Below, piece by piece: positions 1 to 7,481 of a DNA stretch of 13,851 nucleotides (positions within the stretch are counted from its first letter, which is position 1; each line of letters opens with the position of its first letter). The translations under genes and the position numbers were made by a program. The notes beneath the pieces are model-generated. The model ran no database searches. It worked only from the letters and a program-made list of their open reading frames with translations, and was not told the DNA's origin. This DNA comes from Spirochaetia bacterium UBA6919. GTDB lineage: Bacteria > Spirochaetota > UBA6919. The stretch lies in the NCBI GenBank assembly GCA_002450905.1, contig DKAT01000074.1:139-13989 (forward strand). The letters are read 5' to 3'.

Positions 1-17
1 CATTATTAAAGATACAA

Positions 18-50
18 GGAGAATTATGGGAGAATCATAGTAATAAATTA
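18..50. repeat. short 11-base tandem repeat tract (left copy)
   Basis: Two consecutive 11-base units, GGAGAATTATG and GGAGAATCATA, start at positions 18 and 29. A decayed third unit starts at 40. The same unit in the same 11-base phase recurs at 10451-10516, which makes chance less likely. The tract lies downstream of the stop codon of the SoxY-like gene (minus strand) and may continue left of the window. No function is evident. Confidence 0.55.
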
Positions 51-91
51 TAAAATCTAATTTTTTAGTATCTACTCATCAACACGTATAA

Positions 92-493
92 TCAATAACT
101 TATATAACAACCAGGCAATGCTTTTTGTAATTTTACGATTTGTTCTTTAATGTGGACATATGAAGGTTGTTTTATCTTAAAGCGACTTTGAAAGGTAAAT
201 ACTCGGCTCACCACAGGATAGAGCATTATTTCTGCTGCGGATGGGATGGGATTATCAGGTATATTGAAACGAACGGATTGGACATAATCATTTTTGGCGA
301 GAGATTTATTTTCAATGGTGAATCCAATGGGAACGATGGCTCCATTTTCAGATATAATAGGATAATGAAATCTCATTTCAACATCACTTTTCTCAGGAAG
401 ATTTCCCGAAAAAATGGAGAGAAAGATAATTACAGATAGAATTATCATTTTAATAAAATTGAATCGGTTTAATTGACTAAACCATTGGGTCAT
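92..493 (-). CDS. SoxY-like sulfur-carrier family protein, membrane-anchored or exported
   Basis: The predicted protein has 133 residues. An upstream in-frame TTG at 511 is possible, but GGAGGAG at 503-509 sits nine bases before the ATG at 493, so I chose the ATG. Residues about 15-31 (FIKMIILSVIIFLSIFSG) form a single hydrophobic segment, either a signal peptide or an anchor. After it comes a beta-rich domain resembling the SoxY family: the run ISENGAIVPIGFTIEN resembles the SoxY entry motif 'ENGA-VPV', followed by VQSVRFNIPDNPIP (compare SoxY 'ADxNPxP') and a C-terminal PGC. In SoxY the C-terminal GGCGG cysteine carries the sulfur intermediate. Here the tail reads PGCYISY, and the stretch before it is several residues shorter than usual, so carrier function is uncertain. 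No SoxZ partner is visible in the 91 bases downstream. Family assignment is by eye only. The 62-residue lipoprotein ORF lies 81 bases upstream on the same strand. Confidence 0.5.
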   Translation of the reverse strand: MTQWFSQLNRFNFIKMIILSVIIFLSIFSGNLPEKSDVEMRFHYPIISENGAIVPIGFTIENKSLAKNDYVQSVRFNIPDNPIPSAAEIMLYPVVSRVFTFQSRFKIKQPSYVHIKEQIVKLQKALPGCYISY

Positions 494-574
494 CTTTAAA
501 TTCTCCTCCAATCATTATTGACTTGTTGAATTAAATCCTTTGCTATAGAACTAAGATATTGATATAATTTTGAA

Positions 575-763
575 TTACGAATGCCAATCATTTTGATAAA
601 TAATATATAACCTTTCCTGATTAATATTTTGTCGTGACTTCATAATTTTATTTTGTTTTTTCTTATGTGATTCTTTTTTGGGTTGAACAGGTGCTGAGCA
701 TTGCAATAGGAGGATGTTTAATATTAGGATGAAAATAAAATATTGAAATATCATGTTATTCAT
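575..763 (-). CDS. small putative lipoprotein, unknown function
   Basis: The predicted protein has 62 residues. AAGGA sits eight bases before the ATG at 763. The N-terminus is a short hydrophobic stretch (about residues 5-20) ending in LLLQC, which could act as a relaxed lipobox with Cys22 as the lipidated residue. The Q at -1 is not the classic G/A/S, so this is not certain. The mature part is short, lysine-rich (KKESHKKKQNK) and has no domain I recognise. It precedes the SoxY-like gene on the same strand and could be co-transcribed with it. Small lysine-rich lipoproteins of this size include entericidin-like and other poorly characterised proteins, and nothing here separates those options. 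Confidence 0.5.
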   Translation of the reverse strand: MNNMIFQYFIFILILNILLLQCSAPVQPKKESHKKKQNKIMKSRQNINQERLYIIYQNDWHS

Positions 764-1196
764 AGATATATTCCTTTTTATTAATTATCATTCGAAAGAA
801 AACATCATAAATCTTTATATCCGTCTTAAAATATTTTAACACTTTTCTGAAGGGGGATTTCTTAGATATATCCTATTTTTAACCCAACAGAGTATCCTTA
901 TGTAAATAATATATATCTGCTAAGTCGTAATATAAATTAAAAATATTATCGGGTTTACAAAAAGTCAAGTATAAAAATATATTTTCCAAATTGATTAATG
1001 ATGTACTAAAAGTAGTCATATCCTATTTTAAGAGAGTCATCTCCTGACTGGATTTGGTATATCTGGAGGTTGTATTTAAACATTTGAGTGGGAGATCGTA
1101 GAGCACAATCAGTTTGACCGACTAGGTGTTAGTTGTTTGGAATTTCTCATTAGGATATCTATTAATTGACAATCGGACAAAGACTATTGGCACAAG
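764..1196. other. intergenic region without a supported gene
   Basis: This stretch separates the end of the opp operon from the small lipoprotein gene. About 770-1010 is extremely AT-rich, while 1030-1196 is visibly richer in G+C. AGTCA at 1035-1039 and TGACT at 1045-1049 form a five-base stem with a five-base loop, too short to call a terminator. The promoter of the minus-strand lipoprotein/SoxY-like pair should lie just upstream of 763, but no convincing -35/-10 pair stands out. A 26-codon minus-strand reading frame at 1006-1083 lacks a ribosome binding site and was not annotated. Confidence 0.6.
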
Positions 1197-3149
1197 TTAT
1201 TGACGCAATCGGGGATCTATAGCTTCTCGTAGAGCATCCCCAATCAAATTATAGGTTGTAACCGAAATGAATATGGCAAATCCTGGGATTAAAGATAACC
1301 ACCAATAGTTTAACACGTCACTTTGACCTTCACTTATCATCATTCCCCAACTGGGGAAAGGTTCACGGACACCAAAACCGAGGAAACTCAATCCAGCCTC
1401 AATTAACATTGCTGATGCAATCCCAAATGTTGCTGAAACAAGAACAGGTGTAAGGGCATTGGGGAGAAGATGTTTAAAAATGATTTTAAAATCAGAAACA
1501 CCAAGAGCTTTAGCAGCTATGATATAATCTAAATCACGCAACTTAAGGAATTCACCTCTCACCAAACGAGCTATACCAGTCCAACTTGTAAGACCAATGA
1601 TAATCATTATATTTGTGATACTAGGACCTACAAAAGCTATTATTGTCAAAATCAGAAAGAAAACAGGAAAACAAATTACTATTTCTATAATCCTTGAGAT
1701 AATCATATCTATCCTACCACCAAAATATCCTGAAATAGACCCAACAACAATTCCAATTAATACATAGATTGAAACTGCAACAAAACCAATAGATAACGAG
1801 ATTCTCGCGCCCCAAATCATCCGTGATAAAATATCTCTACCGGTACTATCTGTTCCAAGAATGTGTCTTCCATATTTTTCATTATCATCAAACAAAATCC
1901 ACTTGATTAATAAAGGTTTCTGGAATTTCTCTTCTGTGAAATTCTCATTGTACCCAAATGGAACAGGAGGAAACATTATAAAATCTTTTTTTGAATTTAT
2001 TTTTTGTATATCTTTATTTGTATTTTTTGATTCAGAAAGATTTTTAGATATTAATGTTTTATATTTAATCGAAATATGGCGTGTTGTTCCCATAAATAAA
2101 TAAAAGACAATTGTGAAAATAAGGATACCAAAGAAAAGTACTAGTTTTATTTTGCCAATTATTGATGTATTATGGATAAATCTTTTTAAGATTCTATGGA
2201 TTATTGGCTGGAAAATAAAGATCAGGAATAACAGGATAAAAAGTATGTCTAATAAAGTTAATGAACTAAGAGCAGGGAACGTATATCGGTATACAAGGTG
2301 CTTTGTAACTGTCTCTGACGATAATTCTTTTTTAATAAGATATTTAATTGACTCTAGACTATTTAAAAAATCCTTTTTATGATTCTCTATCAATTTATCA
2401 TTTAAAAATGACTTCTGGTATTTTTCAAATATTTTTTCATAATCTTGAATATAATTATCTAATTTTTGTTTAATTTCAGATGAAACGGGAAATTTTAATT
2501 GATTAAGTGATTTATTTATTAATTGACCATTTTTTGTAATATTTATTTCATTGTTATGTTGTGTAATTTTTATATTGAGATTATCTTTTTGGGCATGTTG
2601 TTTTAGTAAGGTCTGTTTGTTAGCTTGATGGTCTTTACGTAAGGTATTTCTTTGCTTTTCCAGTAATAATTTACGTTGCATAAGCTTATCTATAATTTCT
2701 TCTGAGGAGGGAGTATTTTTTTGAATATTTAATTTTTTTTTTTCTAACTGCGATTCCAGCGATTCTATTTCTTCGAGAATCTTATCAACCCTATTTCCAA
2801 GGTTATCGTTTTGCTGATTTAATTGATAAATAGACCATTTAATTTTATCAAAGTCTTTTTTAGAAGATATAAGATTCTTTTTAATTTCCTTATACTTAAG
2901 AATTCCTTTGGTATATTTGTTATGATTTATTTCCCAATCAGAATAGTATGTTTTAAACAATTCGTGGTACGTTGTATACAGGATTAATGGTTTATCATTA
3001 GCTATCAGAGGCGCAAAAATGGCTACCATAAAAAAGAATATTATTATCCACAAAGAGATGATAGCGGATTTCTTCTTTTTAAATTGTTTCCAGACTATAT
3101 CCCAGTATGTCTCAACTACAATATCTTGTGTATGCAAGTCTTTTTTCAT
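1197..3149 (-). CDS. YejE/OppC-like peptide ABC transporter permease with a large coiled-coil plus two-helix insertion
   Basis: The predicted protein has 650 residues, about twice the usual 300-340 of an OppC/YejE inner-membrane permease. The N-terminal helix is at 29-51 and is followed by IANDKPL (49-55), typical of the YejE branch. The usual core returns at PPVPFGY (394-400), HILGTDSTGRDILSR (429-443) and the EAA coupling loop (about 545-568, AAKALGVSDFKIIFKHLLPN), which docks to the ATPase. It ends in the OppC-type GDALREAIDPRLR. Between them, residues about 58-390 are extra: a lysine/glutamine/leucine-rich coiled coil (about 80-215, with further helix to about 275), two hydrophobic helices (about 295-318 and 335-354) and a basic linker (HRILKRF, then K/R residues). 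An added helix pair preserves membrane topology, so the coiled coil should be periplasmic. The start ATG overlaps the OppB-like stop codon as ATGA, with GAAAGG upstream. It is the last gene of the operon. The permease call is secure; the role of the insertion is unknown. Confidence 0.9.
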   Translation of the reverse strand: MKKDLHTQDIVVETYWDIVWKQFKKKKSAIISLWIIIFFFMVAIFAPLIANDKPLILYTTYHELFKTYYSDWEINHNKYTKGILKYKEIKKNLISSKKDFDKIKWSIYQLNQQNDNLGNRVDKILEEIESLESQLEKKKLNIQKNTPSSEEIIDKLMQRKLLLEKQRNTLRKDHQANKQTLLKQHAQKDNLNIKITQHNNEINITKNGQLINKSLNQLKFPVSSEIKQKLDNYIQDYEKIFEKYQKSFLNDKLIENHKKDFLNSLESIKYLIKKELSSETVTKHLVYRYTFPALSSLTLLDILFILLFLIFIFQPIIHRILKRFIHNTSIIGKIKLVLFFGILIFTIVFYLFMGTTRHISIKYKTLISKNLSESKNTNKDIQKINSKKDFIMFPPVPFGYNENFTEEKFQKPLLIKWILFDDNEKYGRHILGTDSTGRDILSRMIWGARISLSIGFVAVSIYVLIGIVVGSISGYFGGRIDMIISRIIEIVICFPVFFLILTIIAFVGPSITNIMIIIGLTSWTGIARLVRGEFLKLRDLDYIIAAKALGVSDFKIIFKHLLPNALTPVLVSATFGIASAMLIEAGLSFLGFGVREPFPSWGMMISEGQSDVLNYWWLSLIPGFAIFISVTTYNLIGDALREAIDPRLRQ

Positions 3150-4135
3150 TCTGACCTTTCATCAAATGTTATTCTTGGGTTTGTTAGAACATATAATATA
3201 TCTGATATTAGTATTCCAACAAGGGTTAGAAGGGAAGAAAGATAAAAAATTGCCATAATAACATTATAATCGCGTGCTAATATAGCCTCAAAGCTTAGTA
3301 GTCCAAGCCCCTGAATATTAAATATGGACTCTATAATAACACTTCCGCCAATTAACTCTGGGAGAATAGCTGATGCTATTGTAATTATTGGAATTAAAGA
3401 ATTTCTTATGGCATGTTTGAAAATAACAATTTTCTCCGATAAACCCTTTGCCCTTGCTGTTCTGATATAATCCTGACGTAATACATCCAACATACTCCCT
3501 CTCATCTGCCTTGATAGGTAAGCGTAACTTGCAAGCGTCGAACAGAATATAGGAAGAATCGAATGATACAACAACTTTCCAATCGGATAGTTCCATTCAA
3601 GCTCTTGAGCTGGAAACCAATTGAGCATTTCGATGTTTGCAAAAAGATTTATACACCATATTGCTACGAAGAAGCTTGGGAGTGAGTATAACATAAATAA
3701 AATAACTGTAATCGTTTTGTCTGTCAATGAATTTTCTTTTACAGCTGTTAAAACGCCAATTGGAACAGCAATAATATAAGTTATGAATATTGTCATGAAA
3801 GAAATCCATACTGTAACAGGTAGTCTTTCTAAAATTAGCTCATTGACAGTTTTAGTTTTATATATAAGAGAATTACCGAAATCAAATAAAATTGTCTTCT
3901 TGATCCATGTGAGATATTGGATATGTAAGGGTTTATCAAGGTTATATCGTCTTCTAAACTCATCCATACTTTCATTTGAAGCCTGTCCTGTCTTCTGTAC
4001 TATTTCACCACCCTGTTGTTCAAGCAAATCTGCAGGATTTCCTGGTGCCAGACGTATAACTATAAAAGATAATATAGTAATTCCAAATAGAGTAATAATC
4101 ATTAGGGATAGTCGTTTTAAAATATACTTTCTCAT
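3146..4135 (-). CDS. OppB/YejB-like peptide ABC transporter permease
   Basis: The predicted protein has 329 residues, normal for the OppB/DppB family, which forms half of the inner-membrane channel of peptide importers. The N-terminal run YILKRLSLMIITLFGIT followed by RLAPGNPAD (28-36) is the family signature. YNLDKPLHIQYLTWI (64-78) is also conserved. The EAA coupling loop lies at about 226-249 (TARAKGLSEKIVIFKHAIRNSLIP), and GGSVIIESIFNIQGLG (263-278) follows. Six hydrophobic segments fit the expected topology. The ATG at 4135 lies five bases after the stop codon of the solute-binding protein gene, so translation is probably coupled, and only a weak AGG precedes it. The gene overlaps the downstream permease by four bases. 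It is the only OppB-type subunit in the window, so it must pair with one or both OppC-type subunits. Confidence 0.94.
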   Translation of the reverse strand: MRKYILKRLSLMIITLFGITILSFIVIRLAPGNPADLLEQQGGEIVQKTGQASNESMDEFRRRYNLDKPLHIQYLTWIKKTILFDFGNSLIYKTKTVNELILERLPVTVWISFMTIFITYIIAVPIGVLTAVKENSLTDKTITVILFMLYSLPSFFVAIWCINLFANIEMLNWFPAQELEWNYPIGKLLYHSILPIFCSTLASYAYLSRQMRGSMLDVLRQDYIRTARAKGLSEKIVIFKHAIRNSLIPIITIASAILPELIGGSVIIESIFNIQGLGLLSFEAILARDYNVIMAIFYLSSLLTLVGILISDILYVLTNPRITFDERSE

Positions 4136-4140
4136 GTAGC

Positions 4141-6234
4141 CTATTCAATCTCTGCTTGTCTTTCTTTTACTGTTTGAAGACTTTTTGGGACATACCATTC
4201 CTTAAGATTATATCCTGGTCTCCTTTTATAGAATTTTACATTACGATATCGGTTGTTGTAGATAGCTCTAAATATAGGATTATATAAAAAAAGATAGGGT
4301 TGCTCTTTATGGATTATTTCATGGAGTTTTTTATATATTTCCCATCTTTTCTGATCATTAAGAGTATATCGTGCTTTCTCGATTAGCTTATCTGCTTCTT
4401 TATTATCAAAACCTACGTGATTAGATCCTTGATTAGCCCATTGTGTCGAATGCCAAATCTGATATTCATCTGATTCTATATCAGTTGACCAACCTAAGAG
4501 ACACATATCGAATGTTCGTTCTGATAATTGTTTTAAGAAAACAGCCCATTCTATTTGTGTTAGCTGTAATTTTATGCCAACACTTCGTAATTCTTCGTAT
4601 AGAAAACGTCCTATAGCGCTTCCACTAGTTGATCCCTGAGCATACATCAATTGAATTTCAAACGGGATACCATTTTTATCCCTTACACCATCTCCATCTG
4701 TATCAATCCAGCCTGCTTCGTTGAGTAGTTGAATAGCTTTGTCTCGATTATATGTAAAAGGCTTTATGGAACTGTTATACGCAGGTCCAAAAATATATTG
4801 ACTTCCTGTAACAATTACTCCAAAGTTATGATATATTTTTTTGAGTATCAATTCCCGATCAAGTAGCATCGTGATAGCTTGTCTGACTCTTCTATCTTTA
4901 AAATATTCCTTCTTCATGTTATATCCAATATATGAATAACCTCCATTGTAATAAAGAGCCTTGACATATTGGGACTTGAATTTTTCTGAGACTGTGCTAT
5001 TTAAAAGAGTTTCTGTTGTAATACTAGGGTCAAAATCAATCTTCCCATTTTTAAACATTATCATAGAAGTCTCAGAGCGAGTAACAAACCGAAATGTAAT
5101 TTTTTTCAGATATCCATGATTTTTATTATCAAAATATTCATCATTTCGAATTAAAGTAATTCTATTTTTTTCTTGTTCAAGTGATATTTTTTTATTCTTA
5201 ATAAACTTAGATGGAATATAATAAGGGCCAGTACCCACAGGTGTGTGGTTTACTTTATGCTCTGTAAAATACTTAGCAAATTCCTTTGGGGTCATTTTCT
5301 GGTTATTTCCAAGATATATATGTTTTGGCCAGACATTTATTCCACTGGCTATGGAAATAGATTTAAAGTATTGTTTATCGAAAAATAACTTAATTTTATA
5401 ATTACCAATTTTTTCCCAATGTTTTAGAAATTGATATTGGAATCTTGAATTAGCAAATTCAGGGATGTAAGGATTCATCAGGGTATTGAGTGTGAAAATA
5501 ACATCCTCAGCAGTAAACTTCTCACCATCATGCCATTTTATATTCTGTCTGAGATTGAAAGTAAAGATAACACTTTTGTCATAAGCCCTTCTATATTTAT
5601 CAACGGGATCAATTTTATATCTGAGTTGATCACCTTGAATATTGATTACATTTCCATCAACTGTGACAGGTAGTTTTATAATATTTTTTTTATTTCTATC
5701 CCATTGGATCTTAGTTTCATCAATAATGCCAATAAGATAATTGTTCTCACCCTTCTCTTTAAAGATATTATCATTTTTTTTCCCTTTCAGCCAGACTACA
5801 TCTTCTAAAGTATAGCTTTCAGCCAGTGAAGGTTTCCACTCAAATGTCTCTAAATCTTGTTGTAAAAGGGAATCAAAAATATAATCATTTATAATACTTG
5901 TATAAGTAGAGTGTTCAAGTTCATTGAGTAGGACTTTTGGCTCTACAGGGAATACCAAAGTAATGAATCCTCCTTTTATAGGTTTATTATAGCGGTTCGA
6001 ATTGTTTACCTTCAGATTATAAGCATCCCTCAATATCTTTGGTTTATTTAATTGCTCCCAACTTATTACATGGTCTTTTAATTGGTTGATATATTGAATT
6101 TCTACTTCTACTCCAGGTTTTATAACTGATATTTGTTTATTGATGCTATCATAATTAGAATAATTATACTTCTTCCCGGAATACATTAGTAGAAATAATA
6201 AACTGATGAGAATTATAGAATGTTTGAGTGTCAA
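4141..6234 (-). CDS. extracellular solute-binding protein, family 5 (peptide/oligopeptide type)
   Basis: The predicted protein has 697 residues, longer than the usual 500-600 of the SBP_bac_5 family that delivers peptides or similar solutes to Opp/Dpp permeases. The family signature is clear: SVIFTFNLRQNIKWHDG, then EKFTAEDVIFTLN (221-250). C-terminal family blocks include NEAGWIDTDGDGVRDKNG, GRFLYEELRSVGIKLQL and FDMCLLGWSTD. Extra sequence lies before the domain (about 25-85) and as an insertion (about 150-215) ahead of the signature. The start is a TTG at 6234; no earlier ATG lies between it and the preceding stop codon, and a weak GGA is eight bases upstream. The N-terminus is hydrophobic (8-18) and runs into LLMYSGKK, where many such proteins have a lipobox cysteine. 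Here the residue is Ser (TCC), so the protein may be anchored by its uncleaved signal or secreted. It lies 18 bases after the OppC-like stop codon. Confidence 0.92.
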   Translation of the reverse strand: MTLKHSIILISLLFLLMYSGKKYNYSNYDSINKQISVIKPGVEVEIQYINQLKDHVISWEQLNKPKILRDAYNLKVNNSNRYNKPIKGGFITLVFPVEPKVLLNELEHSTYTSIINDYIFDSLLQQDLETFEWKPSLAESYTLEDVVWLKGKKNDNIFKEKGENNYLIGIIDETKIQWDRNKKNIIKLPVTVDGNVINIQGDQLRYKIDPVDKYRRAYDKSVIFTFNLRQNIKWHDGEKFTAEDVIFTLNTLMNPYIPEFANSRFQYQFLKHWEKIGNYKIKLFFDKQYFKSISIASGINVWPKHIYLGNNQKMTPKEFAKYFTEHKVNHTPVGTGPYYIPSKFIKNKKISLEQEKNRITLIRNDEYFDNKNHGYLKKITFRFVTRSETSMIMFKNGKIDFDPSITTETLLNSTVSEKFKSQYVKALYYNGGYSYIGYNMKKEYFKDRRVRQAITMLLDRELILKKIYHNFGVIVTGSQYIFGPAYNSSIKPFTYNRDKAIQLLNEAGWIDTDGDGVRDKNGIPFEIQLMYAQGSTSGSAIGRFLYEELRSVGIKLQLTQIEWAVFLKQLSERTFDMCLLGWSTDIESDEYQIWHSTQWANQGSNHVGFDNKEADKLIEKARYTLNDQKRWEIYKKLHEIIHKEQPYLFLYNPIFRAIYNNRYRNVKFYKRRPGYNLKEWYVPKSLQTVKERQAEIE

Positions 6235-6252
6235 ATAATTATTCCAACTAGA

Positions 6253-7236
6253 TTATTTAAGTATTTGCCTTGGATCCAATGCATCACGAAGTCCATCTCC
6301 TATAAAATTAATGCAGATCACAGTAATTGATATTAAAAGACCTGGATAAAATATAAAACTTGGTGATTTAACAAAATACTCAAGAGAATTGGACAACATA
6401 TTCCCCCAGGATGGTGTGGAAGAAGGAATTCCTAATCCAAAGAAACTAAGCACCGCTTCATACTGTATAACAGCGCCAAGAGATAGGGTGGTTGAAATGA
6501 TTACTGGTGTCAGTGCATTAGGGATAAGATGTTTAAAGATAATCCTCGTATGACCAGCACCCATGGAGCGACTGGCATCAATAAATTCTCTGTTTTTCAA
6601 GGATAAAACCTCACCTCGAACCAATCTTGCTACGCTCATCCAACTAAAAACAGATATAATAAATATTATACGTATAATACCAAACAACTCTGCATCAACA
6701 AAGCTCTGAAACTTCTGATCTACAAATAATACTGAGCTATGAATAATTGAAGGAGAAATCTTTTGTATGAAATTAAAGAAAATATGAATAAGTTTTTTAT
6801 AATCAATTGCTGAAAGTATTATGAGAAGAGGTAATACAGGGAGTGCCAGCATTGTATCCGTAATTCTCATTAAAATTGAATCGATCCATCCACCAAAATA
6901 AGCAGCCATAGATCCAATAAGGGTTCCAATAATAGCTGCACTAAGGGCTGAAATGAGTCCCACAGATAATGAAATTCGTCCCCCATAAAATAATCTTGTG
7001 AATACATCATATCCATTTTCGTCGGTGCCAAATAGGTGTTCTGAAGAGGACGCAGTAAATATTTTCATGATATTAGGCTGGTCAACATTATGACCTGATA
7101 TTATAGGAATCAAAATAGACAGGATAGCAAGGACAATAATTATCCACATACTTATTTTAGCAAGTCTGTGTCTTTTAAAACGCTTCCAGGCAATTTGACT
7201 TGGGGAAAGGTGCAATTCTTTTATATTATTACTCAT
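6253..7236 (-). CDS. OppC/DppC-like peptide ABC transporter permease
   Basis: The predicted protein has 327 residues. It is the first gene of the minus-strand opp operon. The N-terminal cytoplasmic helix (AWKRFKRHRLAKISMWI) and first membrane helix (about 28-47) are followed by HLFGTDENGYDVFTRLFYGGRISL (67-90), the OppC signature. The EAA coupling loop is at about 220-243 (DASRSMGAGHTRIIFKHLIPNALT), and the end GDGLRDALDPRQ is typical of OppC. A loop of about 40 residues (about 145-185) between middle helices is longer than usual and partly hydrophobic, a mild lineage-specific expansion. The ATG at 7236 lacks an evident Shine-Dalgarno sequence, since the upstream bases are nearly all A and T. 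The promoter must lie in 7237-7481, but several weak TTGA/TATA-like matches on that strand make it impossible to choose one. It may share the single OppB with the longer OppC-type protein. Confidence 0.92.
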   Translation of the reverse strand: MSNNIKELHLSPSQIAWKRFKRHRLAKISMWIIIVLAILSILIPIISGHNVDQPNIMKIFTASSSEHLFGTDENGYDVFTRLFYGGRISLSVGLISALSAAIIGTLIGSMAAYFGGWIDSILMRITDTMLALPVLPLLIILSAIDYKKLIHIFFNFIQKISPSIIHSSVLFVDQKFQSFVDAELFGIIRIIFIISVFSWMSVARLVRGEVLSLKNREFIDASRSMGAGHTRIIFKHLIPNALTPVIISTTLSLGAVIQYEAVLSFFGLGIPSSTPSWGNMLSNSLEYFVKSPSFIFYPGLLISITVICINFIGDGLRDALDPRQILK

Positions 7237-7351
7237 TTTTAATTAACAACTTAATCAAAATCTCGGACAAATTTAATAAAATATTAATCAGATTCAAAGT
7301 TCAAATTATCAGAATATATATATTTTTTAATATGTTTAAATTATATTTAAA

Positions 7352-7371
7352 GATCAATGTTTTGATTGATC
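7352..7371. promoter_or_regulatory. perfect inverted repeat in the divergent intergenic region (candidate operator)
   Basis: GATCAAT at 7352-7358 and ATTGATC at 7365-7371 form a perfect seven-base dyad with a six-base spacer (GTTTTG). It lies 29 bases before the -35 box of the rightward promoter and about 115 bases upstream of the opp start codon. That placement suits a dimeric regulator acting on one or both divergent transcripts. A short hairpin is the alternative, but no U-tract follows on either strand. No regulator gene is adjacent. Confidence 0.4.
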
Positions 7372-7400
7372 AGAGAAAATTAAATTATCCTAAGAATTCC

Positions 7401-7429
7401 TTGATTATTTTATATACCTTTAATATAAT
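7401..7429 (+). promoter_or_regulatory. sigma70-type promoter for the AAA+ ATPase gene
   Basis: TTGATT at 7401-7406 and a perfect TATAAT at 7424-7429 are separated by 17 bases, the optimal spacing. The ATPase ATG is 52 bases downstream of the -10 box, giving a short leader. In DNA this AT-rich, TATAAT alone would mean little, but its combination with a 5/6 match -35 box at exact spacing and correct placement is persuasive. Confidence 0.6.
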
Positions 7430-7481
7430 AACTGATACTCTGATTTTTTTATTCAGAAATATTTAATTTCCACAAGGTTTT

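Noticed and set aside
167..439. Plus-strand 90-codon frame opposite the SoxY-like gene
   Set aside because: It is fully antisense to a better supported coding region with a strong ribosome binding site, and its peptide has no recognisable features.
867..1029. Direct repeat ATATCCTATTTT at about 867 and 1018
   Set aside because: Twelve bases of mostly A and T are expected to recur by chance in DNA this AT-rich, and no mobile element lies between the copies.
1006..1083. Minus-strand 26-codon frame starting MFKYNLQIYQIQ, with open frame extending up to 1128
   Set aside because: There is no Shine-Dalgarno sequence before its ATG, no recognisable family and only chance-level length. The base composition differs from the AT-rich DNA to its left, so it could be a relic, but nothing supports a gene.
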